Source: Vigna angularis
Taxonomy: Eukaryota; Streptophyta; Magnoliopsida; Fabales; Fabaceae
Direction: 5' to 3'
NCBI RefSeq assembly: GCF_016808095.1
Contig: NC_068978.1
Coordinates: forward strand, 24,687,306-24,751,305
Length of the DNA stretch: 64,000 nt
The notes under the pieces were generated by a model. That model did not search any database, had not been told where the DNA came from, and saw only the letters and a list, made by a program, of their open reading frames with translations. The position numbers and the translations under genes were made by a program. This document shows positions 10,373 through 21,900 of this stretch, in pieces; the first letter of the stretch is position 1; each line of letters begins with the position of its first letter.

Positions 10373-11649
10373 CACTACTGGAAAAGTGGGAATTACAGAC
10401 GGACTTTTACCGAAGGCTTTGAAGCCCTCGGTATTGAGACGATTACCGAAGGCTATGAAGCCGTCGGTAAGGACCTGACCAACTTAAGTCCCAAATTGGG
10501 TTCTTCGATCCCCAAGTTCACTTTCTTCAGCCTCGTCGTTTTTGTGCGTCTCCTTCCTTTCTTCACATAGTTCCCTCTGTTGCAATACGCTCCGTGAGTT
10601 TGTCCATTAGTCACCGGTTTTGGTCCGTGACGGTGGTCAGTGGTGCGTTGATCGGTCTTAGTTCACGGTGCGTGGTGTTTTCAGGGAGTTGGGGGCTAGG
10701 GTTCGTATTGCGCTGGTTGGTTCGTTGAGGGCTGGTGGTGTGGAGGTTGAGGGACTCTGTCGAAGGGGCCGTTCTGGGCTTCTGTTGTTGTCGTGGTCGT
10801 CAAGTGGCATCTTGGTAGAGGTAAGTTCCACAGAACTTGATTCACACTGTCATTTTCATTTTGCTGAAGCATAAACACTGCTTGCTGCCTTCATCTACTT
10901 TTCATTCACTTGTTGCTATATGATTGAAGGAACTTGGTTAAGGGACTTCGTTGGAGTGGCTGACTTGTGGGGCGTGGCCGTCGTGGTGTAGAAAGGTTGC
11001 CATCGTCAAGGGCTATCTCGATTGAGGTAAGTTGTGCGTCTAAAAATTCATTATGAGTGACAATGTTATTGAATTTGTTTGATGTTGTTGTGGCATGAGT
11101 GTATGTTGTTGTTTGATTGAGAAAAATTGGTTTTTAATTGGAATGAGGGGCAAGGTATTGGCATGGCAGTGAGAAGGTTTAAATAACCTTAATCGTAGTT
11201 TAGGGAAAATCAAAGCAAACGAGGTGGTGAAGATTGAGCAATAGTGGGAATTATTTAACCTTAGCGTTTGCTTGTAATGCTTGCAAGTGTGTGCTCTATG
11301 TACGCAAAACTTGAACTATAAACCTTTCAACCTCTAACCTCCCCTTGATTTGCTTCCAATGAACGTACACATAATGTTATATTGATTGAATTAAATTGTT
11401 GTCCAGTAGCATTGGAAATATTGATTCCAGTAGCAAAATCTGCATAAAACAACATTTCTGGATTAATTTGATATCATGTGGTTTTCATCAAGATTTCATG
11501 GTTTTCAAGCTTTGTCCAAGTTTGCCTAGTGATTTCAACTGTGTCTAAAGTAATTCCAACTCAAATTCATCACAGAATAGTATAATTAGTGGTTGACTTT
11601 ATCACAATCTAGTTTGAAATTCTGCAGTAAAATATAATTCTTGGTTCAT

Positions 11650-12640
11650 ATTGTGCAAATTGTTTCTGACCAGATTCTGTGTCTCTAAATCTTGGTGCAA
11701 GTTTGTTTGAAGTTTCTAAACATGTTTCAAGTTGTACAAACTGAGATTAACCACTGATTTGTCAAAAGCATAATTGAGTTGATTCAAAATGCTGTAAAGC
11801 AGTGCTGTCACAGCTTTTCGCATGCTTTTTGCACCGTGCTTATAGTCTTTGTTTGGTATTAGGTGCTTCAATTCTGCTAGCTGTTTATCTGTAGTTAGAT
11901 GTAGTGTTTTTAGGCATTGTTTGAGTCTTTAATTGAGCTATCCAGCTTTGAATGCACTGCTTTCTCAAATCTACAATAGTTTTAGTTCATTTTTTTGCAC
12001 TTTTACCAACTGCAACCGTGTTTTGGTGACTCTGCCTATTTCAGACCAGTTTAAACATTTGTGCAAGTGTTTTAGACCATTTGAAACTTGTTTCAACTGT
12101 TTCCTTGGTCCATTTTCATTAAATCCGCCAAATCATAGTTTGACTTCCCATTTTTGCTTGAAATTTGGAACTCAACAAGTGATAGTGTGATTCAGTAGAT
12201 TTTGGCACAATTTGGTTGTTTCTATACATATATTTGGTGCATCAAAGTTCATCTTAACTGTTCCTTTGGTCAATTTTGCACCATTTCACCAAATTACATC
12301 TTACTGCACAAAATGGAATAAATCTAGTGCAATCTCATAAATCTGTTTCAGTGGAACTTTTTTGTTTCTTAAGCAAATGTGCAAGTTTGTTTAATGATAT
12401 GAAACATGTTCCAAGTAATAACAACCTGTATTAATCACTAAAGTGCAAAAAGCATAGTTGAGTTGCTAATAAATCCTGAATCAAGGTGCTGTTATTGCTT
12501 TTTTGATCAATCTTTTCACCGTGATTGATATCTTTGCTTGTGTCTTAGGTGTTTAAATTCTTCTAGCTGATTCTCTGCATTTATATCAAGTGTTTTAGGA
12601 TGTCTTAGAGTCATTGCAACTGTTGTCTTCATTTCATTTC
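11650..12640 (+). repeat. Diverged direct duplication, period about 690 bp, inside CACTA 3
   Basis: The block near 11693-11930 (AAGTTTGTTTGAAG..., TTTTCGCATGC..., CTGCTAGCTG...) recurs in diverged form near 12378-12613 (AAGTTTGTTTAATG..., CTTCTAGCTG...). Order is kept over several hundred bases, indicating an old tandem duplication in the transposon interior. Confidence 0.55.
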
Positions 12641-13305
12641 ACTGAATTCTAAATTCTGGTGTAGTTTTGGTAACATTTTCATGCATATTTGGCTATAGCA
12701 AGTATGATTTGTTGAATCTTGTTGTGTTTGTGCATATACAAAGTTTGAGCAAGTTTATTTTTCCATTTTAAAGTTGTGTGCACTGTTCAAATGGTCATTT
12801 TTATGCCTATTATGCATAATCATCTCTTAAACCATCAAAATTGGCTTTAAAATGGAAGTGAACCAGTGAATTCACATTGCAAGATGTTTTCAAACTGTTT
12901 GTGTTTAAACATCTTTAAAATGATGATACAAAGTTGTTTGATGCAACAATTGAGCTGCTGAATGACTTCCAATCAATATTGGGTTTAAAACCACCAAATT
13001 ATAAGCATTTTCCTAGTGCAGTGTTCAAATCAAGTAGTCTTTGAAAATTTGTTTGCTCCAATTTTCGATTTTGGGTTGGCATGTGCAGGTTTATGTTTCC
13101 AAATGTAAGGATATGACTAAAACATTGTAAAAAATCCATAAAAAGCAAAACAATAACCTAAAACTCAAAGTTTGAGTATTTAGTACCTAAAAAGTGTACT
13201 TATAAGGTGACAAATTGTCATTTCACCTAATGTAGACTCATTCTAAGGTATGTGAACATCCTAACATGTCTAAACTAGTGGAATGAAGCTAGGAAACTTG
13301 CCAAA

Positions 13306-14100
13306 ACATCACTTTCCTCCACTAAAACACCAGGACCAGCCTAAGACAAGATCAAAAGTGCTTAAAACTCACTTCTTTTAACAATGGTGACCCCTGTTCA
13401 CCTGACTGAGTACCTGGGTTGGACTTTCTGTACAAAATCCAATTTTCTCTCGGGTAATCGTTTACAGTGTCCTTGTAATCGATTACAGTGTCAAAGAAGG
13501 TGTAAATTTGATTTCTAAGGCATAATTTGAAAGGTCTTTGAGTATAGATTCCAACAAAACAAGAATCAACTCATTTGGAGTTCGGTGGAGAAAGTTATGA
13601 GCAAAAGAACAAGCAAAGGTCAGAGTTGGCAAAAATATATGAAACGCTAACTTGAAACAATAAACTGTACCAACTCAAATGTCCAAAAATTACAAATTAG
13701 TAGTCATTGGAAAGATTTTTGAGTCTAGTTTCTAATAAAAAAAGAATCACATCATTTGGAGGTCGGTGGGAAAAGTTATCAGTAAAATAGCCAGCAAAGG
13801 TCAAAGTTGACAGCATGTTATCTCACTCAAGTTGCTCATCTCATAAACATTGTTTCTTTCCTCCATCATGGGGTGCCAAAACATCACTTTCCTCCATCAT
13901 TGGGACATAATCACATCACTAACCTCCCTCTCCCACCACTGAAACACAAGGAACAGCCTAAGACAAGTGCAAAAGTGCCTAAAAGTCACTTTTTTTTCAA
14001 TGGTGACCCCTGTTCACCTGACTGAGTACCTGTGTTGGACTTTCTGTACAAATTCCAATTTTCTCTCGGGTAATCGTTTACAGGGTTGGTGTAAACGATT
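13306..14100 (+). repeat. Direct duplication within CACTA 3
   Basis: The segment 13306-13467 (ACATCACTTTCCTCC ... GGTGACCCCTGTTCACCTGA ... TCTCGGGTAATCGTTTACAG) recurs at 13882-14084 with small indels. A shorter unit (CATTTGGAG(T/G)TCGGTGG) is also repeated at about 13570 and 13755. The duplicated block carries AATCG(A/T)TTACA motifs. Confidence 0.7.
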
Positions 14101-14342
14101 ACCAGACCCTTGACTGAGTACCCTCCATTATACTTTTTTTTTTCAGCTATTCGGTAATTACCGAAGGCTTTTGGCCCTCGGTAATTACCGAAGGCCAAAA
14201 GCCCTCGGTAAATGTTAGCGACAAGCGATTTACCGAGGGCTCTTTGGCCGTTGATAAGCCTTCGGTAATTACCTTTTACCGACGGTTTTGGGCTGTTTCC
14301 GAGGGCTTATGGCCTTCGGTAATGCCCTTCTTTTTTGTAGTG

Positions 14343-15195
14343 GAAGATCTCTCAAGAAGAAAATCAAGATGATAGAATAGAGGATAGTCGAAGAGCAAAG
14401 AAGAGCTTACAACGACATATCCATCTTAAAGAGAAAAAGAGATAAAAGAGGTCAAAGAAAATAATGCATTTGAGTTGAAGAAAAGAGAAGAGAAGAGAAA
14501 AAGAGAAAGAGATACTCTCAAGCTTAAGCGTCAAATTTCTTACTACTATAAGAGAGAAGAGAGAAACACATGCGAGTGTTTAGACTACATTGTATTGTAA
14601 TCAAATCCTCTCATAGAGAGATTTAGTCTAAACTACTTGTAAGTAATTGTTGATTGAAATTCTGAAGAAAATTAAAATACTTACAAATGAACTCTTTTGA
14701 GTTGAGAAATCTAGGCACAATAGTTTAGTACCAAGAGTGATTCGAATATTCAAAGGAAATCTTGGCAAACAGTTGAGTACTAAGAGTGGTGTGAATATTC
14801 AAAGGAAATCTCGGCAAGGTGCTGAGTACCAAGAGTGGTGCTAATACACAAAGGAAATCTTGGTGAGGTAGCTAAGTACCAAGAGTGGACCCTTATGCAG
14901 AGGAGACTAGACGTAGCTCAATTGGAGTGAACAAATATAAAATCTCTTGTGTAATTTTCTCTTCTCTTTACTAAACGATCCTCTTGAAAAACCTGTAATT
15001 GAGCTTTATGTTTCAAAATACAAGAACTTTCAAACTAAATGATTTTTTTTCTTTAAAGGAAGTTCTTACAAAAAACTGCAGTAGAAACATTATGAATAAC
15101 ACGACAACCCTTTCAAATTATATCATTATAATTCAAGTCGAGCGTCTAAGTGTCCAAAAACACTATTCAACCTCGCTTCTAGTGTTTTTCAGGTA
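14343..15195 (+). repeat. Copia-type LTR, right part, with 4-copy tandem repeat
   Basis: At about 14704-14890 a unit of roughly 58 bp (containing AAAGGAAATCT and GAGTACCAAGAGTGG) is repeated about four times; such repeats are common in the R/U5 part of legume copia LTRs. The stretch ends near CTTCTAGTGTTTTTCAG (about 15190), the usual style of LTR end. Interrupted on its left by CACTA element 3. Confidence 0.45.
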
Positions 15196-15782
15196 CTTCA
15201 ACCCTCACTTCTTGACCTTCATCATTGGTTCGCACCTCGTTGTCGCTGTCATGCTATGTTCGTTGCCTGTTGTTGGCACCGCTTCGTTCATCTCTACCGT
15301 TGTGGTGAGCGTGATTGTCATTGTTCTTGTTTTGTGTTTTCAGAATAATGCAGATTTGACATATTAACACGTGTAATATGTTTTGGATCTTATACACAAT
15401 TAAAGATAGTGGTTTGGTTCGTGATTCTGGCAGCAAAAAATTCTATGGTGGCTCATGTAAACCACATCTTATCTTTGATTGTGCTCATTTAGTTCATTCC
15501 TAGGTTGTTTTAGATTTTTTCTCTACAACGAAGATAAAGCTTAATACTTTTGTTTATATTTTGAAATGTTGTGGTCTGTATAGGTTTGGGGAGCTACGTG
15601 GCATTGGATAATAACATGCAAACAGGAGATGAACAAAATGTACCACTCATTTACTCCTTCATTTCTAGACTGTGCTATCCTCGACCACCGAAAAAGGAAA
15701 GCTTGGTTCAAATGCTTTCTATTTGAGATTCAATATAAAAATATTTAAAAAAGATATGTTTTTAAAAAAAAATCTTTTGGCC
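15196..15782 (+). other. Unassigned segment with exon-like pieces
   Basis: No gene can be named. GTGTTTTCAG (about 15343) is acceptor-like. A reading near 15583-15730 stays open for about 45 codons (contains YVALDNNMQTGDEQ) and ends just before the CACTA 3' fragment. It could be another host fragment carried by that CACTA element. Weak evidence only. Confidence 0.25.
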
Positions 15783-16150
15783 TCAATTATTTCTATAATC
15801 GAAGTAGAAAATGGTCTATGCTAGTGGTTCTTCACACAACTAATGTCATAGACTCTTAAAATTAAATAATTAATTAAGTTAGATATAGTATATTGCCTCG
15901 ATTATTTTTGGAACCGAAGAAAAAAATGGTCTATGACAGGGGTTCTTTTCCCAACAGCTGGCATAGGCCTATTTTTTTTTCGGTTTAGTGCTTCATTTTT
16001 TAACTGAAGCAAAATGTAGACCTTTTTTCTTTAATTTATAACAAAGGCCAAAAATCTTTCTTTTTTTGCCTCGTCTTAATATGTCTCGATTACAGAATCG
16101 ATTTCGATTGTCGAAACCAACCAATGTCATATCTCTTCCTTGCACTAGTG
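15783..16150 (+). mobile_element. CACTA family-1 3' end fragment
   Basis: Ends TTCCTTGCACTAGTG at 16150, like element 1. The preceding bases hold degenerate CCTCGGTT motifs (CCTCAATTATT, CCTCGATTATT, CCTCGTCTTAAT, GTCTCGATT). No matching left end CACTAGTA was found upstream, so the element is truncated or its left end has decayed. Confidence 0.6.
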
Positions 16151-16455
16151 TCTCTAAGGAGCCCTATAAGTATCTCTTAAAATCCCTAAAAAACGTCTCC
16201 AAAAAATATCTTAAAACATAGTAGAAATTCTGTTTTTATAGATTTTAACAGAATGGCTGCAGCGGTAGCATCCATGGCTCTAACTATGGGGTTTTCTTTC
16301 TAGGTGGGTTTCCTCTATAAATTAAGCTGTGCAGTTATGGGCTGAAGCCTGCTAAGATTGTTTCTATGTGAAGTATTCTTCATGGCTTGATCCTTAAGTT
16401 AGGACTTGAGGAAATCTTCCATTATGCATAACTTGTATTCGTTTCTCAAGCTTAA
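16151..16455. other. Unassigned segment
   Basis: A short frame beginning ATGGCTGCAGCGGTAGC (about 16254) closes after 16 codons. An AATAAA lies at about 16454. Nothing supports a real gene. Confidence 0.25.
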
Positions 16456-16464
16456 TAAAAAGTA

Positions 16465-16961
16465 GGTTTAATCCTTTTCGACATCCCTATTTATGTACGA
16501 ATGTCTCAATTGGGTTCTCGTTTTTTAAAGTGTATCAAAATGGTCCCTAATTTTGAAAATTGATATCAATTGAGTCCTTTCCGTTAAGTTGGCTGGACGG
16601 CGTTAAAAAAATTGATGAGTGGATGCTGAGATGACGAACGAACGCTCGTCCACCAGAGAACGAACGCTCGTCGACCTCTTACTGCTGGACGACCGTTCGT
16701 TCCACGCTGGACGACCGTTCGTTCGGTGGTCGACGAGCGTTCGTTCGCTGATGGACGAGCGTTCGTTCGCTGGTGGACGAGCGTTCGTTCGTCATCTCAG
16801 CATCCACTCATCAATTTTTTTAACGTCGTCCAGCCAACTTAACAGAAAGGACTCAATTGATATCAATTTTCAAAATTAGGGACCATTTTGATACACTTTA
16901 GAAAACGAGGACCCAATTGATACATTCGTACATAAATAGGGATGTCGAAAAAGATTAAACC
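16465..16961. mobile_element. Long-inverted-repeat Mutator-type MITE (497 bp)
   Basis: Left end GGTTTAATCCTTTTCGACAT pairs with the right end (reverse complement GGTTTAATCTTTTTCGACAT). The inverted repeat runs almost to the centre, so the element is nearly one palindrome of about 200-bp arms. It is flanked by a perfect 9-bp duplication TAAAAAGTA (16456-16464 and 16962-16970). The centre (16635-16800) consists of small inverted GAACGAACGCTCGTC / GACGAGCGTTCGTTC units. An apparent 86-aa frame through it is an artefact of the repeats. Confidence 0.9.
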
Positions 16962-16970
16962 TAAAAAGTA

Positions 16971-18105
16971 TCTTTGTCATCTAAAAAGAAGACGACTATT
17001 TCATCTCTAGCGTATCCATGAATAAGGTCGTGTTTGACCTAGAGTAGTGTATTTGATGCGTGTCGTGTACAAATCTATTGCATGTTTAAGTTAGAGATTC
17101 ATAGCATATATCATTAAGGAAGATTGAGTAAAGGAGAAAAATGAGGAAGAACAAAAATAATAAAAACTTGAAGATTGAAACAATTTAGCTTAAAAACATT
17201 GATATATTTGCATATAAAAATCAAATATAAATTATTTTAATAATTTTACAAGATAGGGGATGCCCTAATAGTTTCACTCCGCGATGTTTATATAACAAAG
17301 GTTATAATAAGGCACTCATATTTTCTCAACGCGGTTGACTTCCAAATTTTTTTCTTTTAATTCAAAATAATTTCCTATAATCTTTGAAATACTTTTCATA
17401 TTAAAAGGGATTCTAGTGCAGTAAAAGTTTCATCCCAGATTTCTGCACAGTATTAGAAAGCTTATATTTGGATGCTGTTAATCCGATCGTATTACATCCT
17501 ACTTAAACATCATGAATTCATTCGTACACAGGGAAATTCAGGTAATGAATCCGCGTACAATTTATACAAAAAACTTGTCAGTGAAAACGAAATTATAGTT
17601 TCTATAGTTTGAGTGAGCATGAATCAACATGATGGAAAGTTCTTTATGTTTTTTTTTTTTAATTCGGTCAATCACAAACAACAACTCTTTGTTGTAAACA
17701 AATTCAAAATGGATCCTCTGTTATAGTCTTTTAATTCCATATTACTTAACAAAACAAAACATTCTTAAAAACATAATAGAACAAAGAAATGGACACAAGA
17801 AAGAGAGTGCATTAAACTTGCTTTAGGGTGAGGGTATGTAGGTTTAGGCATAGCGAATGCATTGTTTTGTTTTGAAACTTAGGAATATTAGGGTTTCAAT
17901 AATTGGTGATAGATGACCATACAGATAAAGTGTATTGAGATAAGAGAAGAAGCAGTGGTGGAATGAATGGATCCATGAATATAGAGTATAGAAACTGACC
18001 TATCTCATTCAGGGCCCCAAAATCGTACCTCTCATTTATTTGGCACAGTTGATGTAGTTTGGTCCCCTCAGACACTCTTACGACCCATTCCTTTCATAGC
18101 CATAA
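16971..18105. other. Intergenic, no gene seen
   Basis: AT-rich with no recognisable coding or repeat structure. The last 200 bases may act as upstream region of the small frame at 18106, but no clear TATA box could be fixed. Confidence 0.3.
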
Positions 18106-18372
18106 ATGGCTACTAACCCAAAGATGCCTGCACTAAATTTCATGATGACACCGACCTTCTTTGCCTTCTTCCTTCTGTTTCATATCTCTATCTCTCTTTT
18201 CGAATTTTCATCCCAGCTTCAACTTCAAGCTTATGATTCAGATACCAGAATTTTGCAGTCGATGTACATTGCAAAACCCACAATACCCCTAACATACACC
18301 TCAAACTTCCAAAATGCAACTTTTTATTCCTATAAATTGAAACGAACATGTCAAGAAAATAATCTTCTTTAA
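18106..18372 (+). CDS. Small hypothetical protein with N-terminal signal-like segment (88 aa)
   Basis: I do not recognise this protein. From ATG 18106 (CATAAATGGCTAC, an acceptable plant start context) it reads 88 codons. Residues about 13-34 are strongly hydrophobic (FMMTPTFFAFFLLFHISISL), like a signal peptide or membrane anchor, followed by a polar part. It ends directly at a three-copy tandem repeat that starts at 18373, so it could be the first exon of a gene destroyed by that repeat, a small secreted peptide, or a chance frame. AT-rich DNA readily gives such frames, hence the low confidence. Confidence 0.3.
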   Translation: MATNPKMPALNFMMTPTFFAFFLLFHISISLFEFSSQLQLQAYDSDTRILQSMYIAKPTIPLTYTSNFQNATFYSYKLKRTCQENNLL

Positions 18373-18950
18373 CGTACAAAACTTCACCCATCCAATTACA
18401 GATTGATCTCTTTGAAGTGTAAATAAAAAAGCACATGTAAATTAAAAAGAAAAATCTGGAAATAAAGGTCAATTGATAACTTTGTCTTCTATAATCTCAG
18501 TTTAATTTTGAAAAGCATGAAGGTGTTTTAAAGAAAATCATTTTTAACGGCTGCGGATACATTTACAAAAACTCACCCATTTAAATACAGATTAATCTCT
18601 TTAAAATGTAAATAAAAAAGCGCTTGTAAATAAAAACAAAGTTGGAATAAAAAAAGTAAATTCAAAACTTTCTCTTCAATAATCTCAATTCGATCACATT
18701 TAATTCTGAAAAGCATGAAAATTTTGAAGGGAAAATAATTTTTAACTGCTTGTGGATGCATTTACAAAAATTCGCCCATTTAAATACAAACTAGTCTCTT
18801 TAAAATGTAAATAAAAAACCACAAGTAAATTAAAACAAAGTTAGAAAATAAAAAGTCAATTGATAACTTTCTTTTCAATAATCTTAATTCGACCACATTT
18901 AATTTTGTAAAGCGTAAAAAATAAGTTTATTACAAATATTTTATTACTAA
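18373..18950. repeat. Three-copy tandem repeat, unit about 190-199 bp
   Basis: Three diverged copies in direct orientation: anchor CACCCA...AATTACAG at about 18381, ACTCACCCATTTAAATACAG at 18571 and TTCGCCCATTTAAATACAAA at 18771. Shared blocks include TCTCTTTAAAATGTAAATAA and CAATAATCT(C/T)AATTCGA. Copy 2 and 3 are nearer to each other than to copy 1. Confidence 0.8.
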
Positions 18951-21900
18951 CTTTTTTTAATTGAAAATTTCTTTAATTTTCTCTCTATGAACTAATATAT
19001 ATAATTTTTGTGAATTACATATATGGGTGCACTACCATACTTCCCGCTTTCACCTATTTAATATGAGGATGAAGAAAATTACCCCTACAAATAATAGATA
19101 TTTATTTCAAAAATTTCATTAAATGCTCATTGAAAAATTTATCCACAAATATTTGCATAACACAAACACTAGATGTACACAAGTTTGGAGAAATATCGCA
19201 CTATGGCTGTGAAAAGTTAAATTTTGTTCAAGAGGTTAACCCACATTTTTTTAACACTATATCAACTTTATAGAAAATTCCACTCTTAAAAAGAACCATA
19301 TTGAAAATTTCAAAATCACGAATAAAGCTTTTTTCGAATATAGTGTTTTCATTCATGAAGCTCTCTTTTATTTATTCTTAAAGTATAGAATCTAAAAGTA
19401 GTATTTTTCACTCCCACAACATTCTTATGTTGTTCTATTTTAAAACATTTAAAAATACACTATCCTTTGCAATGATTTTTAGCTATTGTTGTTGTAAATA
19501 AATACATATTTTACAAGAAACTAAAACATTTTTGGAACATGCATATAAAATTATAATGAACTACATTTATATTGAGATGTCAAAACAAGTCGAGTCTTGC
19601 CCTTAGAGTTGGAATAATGAACTTTAAGGTGAACTCGTCTAGTCTTTACATGAATTAGTGAGCTAGCAGGGGTAGCTTGTCCGCCTTTCTTCATCCCCTC
19701 ATCAACTCACTCATATTTTTTGTCATTGTTTTCTTCTTAATCATTATAGACATTTATTTTCTCCATCATATTTCCACCTTCATACACATAAAAAAGAAAG
19801 ACATGAGATTCATCATTTTCATCTCTGCATTAAGAATCCAGCTCACACCACAAAAATCAAAATTTGCAAAATTCTGAATCCCTAAAAATTAGGAAAACAA
19901 GAAATCTCATCAATGCCTTTGTGGGTTACCTTGGCATTGTGGAGACTCCTCTCCTAATCTTGCTCCCCCTCGCATTACATAACGTGCGCCTCCTTTTGAT
20001 CTTTGTGGTGGTGGTGGCTCGCATGGTGGTGATCGCTCGCTAAGTTTTTGTGTGTTATGGTGGTGGTAGGACAATTCTATCGTCTTTCTATATTGTGTTG
20101 TGGTTGTGTGAGAATGATAAAGTGTTGTGTGTGGTGAGCGTGATAAAGCAAAAGAAAAAAGAAAATAAAACATCTTAAATGTGTTGTAGATTGTGATGAG
20201 CAAGCTTGTGTTGTAGACCGACAGATTCATAGGTCAATTGGTCGGACTCCTTTGGATTAGTAGACTCAACCATGCAATTTAGCCTATTTTTTTTAGGTAA
20301 GTTAAGGGACTAGCTCGTTGAACCCATGTAAGTTAAGAGACCAACTCTAGAATCCCATGTGTTTCGATATCAATACATTTATAATTATGAGTACTTGTAT
20401 GAGTTTTTTTATTAAGTATTTAATTGTAATATTTGGTTTAGATGTTTTATGTTTATTTATTGTATTAACTCTTGTTTTCTAGTTCACATTATAATCATTT
20501 AAAAACGTGTTCATTCCTTATCTTCGTTCTTAAAATGAGTTATTCATTATATTATAACAAATTATTCGTACAAAATGAAAAACCTTTATGAATGAAAGGA
20601 ACACAGTTGAAATTTGACCTCTTTAGTCCCAGTTATAATTATGTTTTCATGTAAAAATTGGTTATTAATATAAAATAAAAAAAATTGGTTCATACCAATT
20701 GCCCAATTAAAAATATATATTGACCGTGTGGTAATTAAGGGTGTATATAGATGGATTTAGATTAGATAAGAGAGAAATAAATTATGAATTGATTGAATTT
20801 TATTGGTTCAGAATTTCCAACTTTTTTCACAACTTTAACCAAACAAATAGGATTAGTCGTAGATTTGTTAAAATTATATGTGCAGAATTGAATTTAAAAA
20901 TATATATTTATCTAACTGATTCCTTTTCCATAAAAAATAAATATAAATGATACTTTTTGATGTAATTGAATTTTATAAATTAAACAAATAATAAAAAATA
21001 TAAAATCACATTATTATATTATTAAAATTTTATGTATAATAATTAATTAAAAATTAGATTATTATTTTTTTAATTTCCTACATTTATAAATGCAGAAAGT
21101 ATTCTAGTCGGTATTAATTCGATTTGGATTGAATATAATTAGAATACAAATCTGAATATATTTAAACTGTTGACTAAATCAGACTGATAAACCTGAGGCA
21201 CTGGTTTTAGCCACAAACCAAATATAGACACTACTGAGAAGAAAAAAATTATTCTCTCTAGGAATAATTGGAGTCTAGATTTGTGAATCATGTGACTTCA
21301 TTAATGATTTTATTTATGGGAACCCTACAAACATCGTGAGGTGAAAGACTATGAATGTTTGAAAACTATTTACATAAATATGTTTAAAAGAAAAAGACAG
21401 TAATAAAAATAAAGTAAATTTATTCATAAGTTAAAATTATTATATGTGTAGGTAAAAAGAAATAGAAAATTTACAGCGGAGAAATTTTATCAATTCACCT
21501 TATAAATAAGTAAAACTTTAATTTATAAAATTAATCATTACATTTTTTTAAAAGTATTTATTGAGAAGTTTTTCCAAACAACAAAACCAAAAGACTCATC
21601 TTTGACCTGGAAAATTAAAAAAGAAAAGTATAAAAACACTTGAAAGAGCAACATGAATTAAAATAAATAAGAAATTGAGTTATATTAAATATTCCTTGAT
21701 AATGAGTGTTTATGGCTTAGTTTATTTTAAAAATATTTCATTTTTTTTAAGCTCCCATGATTGCTCCTTCTTTGTTTTAGGAAACTATATTATATTCACC
21801 TGATAAAGACTTGTCATTAAATTCTTCAGTTCCGAGGTCAAATTTGAATAACATGCATTAAAGAAAAATGTCTAAAGGGTCAATATATTATATATGACAA

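Larger units (their letters stand above)
10373..14342. mobile_element. CACTA DNA transposon 3 (second family), non-autonomous, 3.97 kb
   Basis: The left end is CACTACTGGAAAAGTGGG and the right end is CTTCTTTTTTGTAGTG (reverse complement CACTACAAAAAAGAAG), flanked by the 3-bp duplication GAA (10370-10372 and 14343-14345). Subterminal zones are built from the motif TTACCGAAGGC / GCCCTCGGTAA in both orientations (10408-10475 and 14155-14325), unlike the CCTCGGTTC motif of elements 1 and 2. No transposase frame was found. The interior contains a GC-rich leader-like block (10500-10880), two strong plus-strand splice-donor consensus sites (GAGGTAAGTT near 10819 and GAGGTAAGTTG near 11024), then about 2.3 kb of intron-like AT-rich sequence with internal duplications. 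Confidence 0.85.

Noticed and set aside
16619..16879. An 86-codon frame with Arg/Ser/Thr repeats
   Set aside because: It lies entirely inside the palindromic MITE and reflects its inverted repeats.
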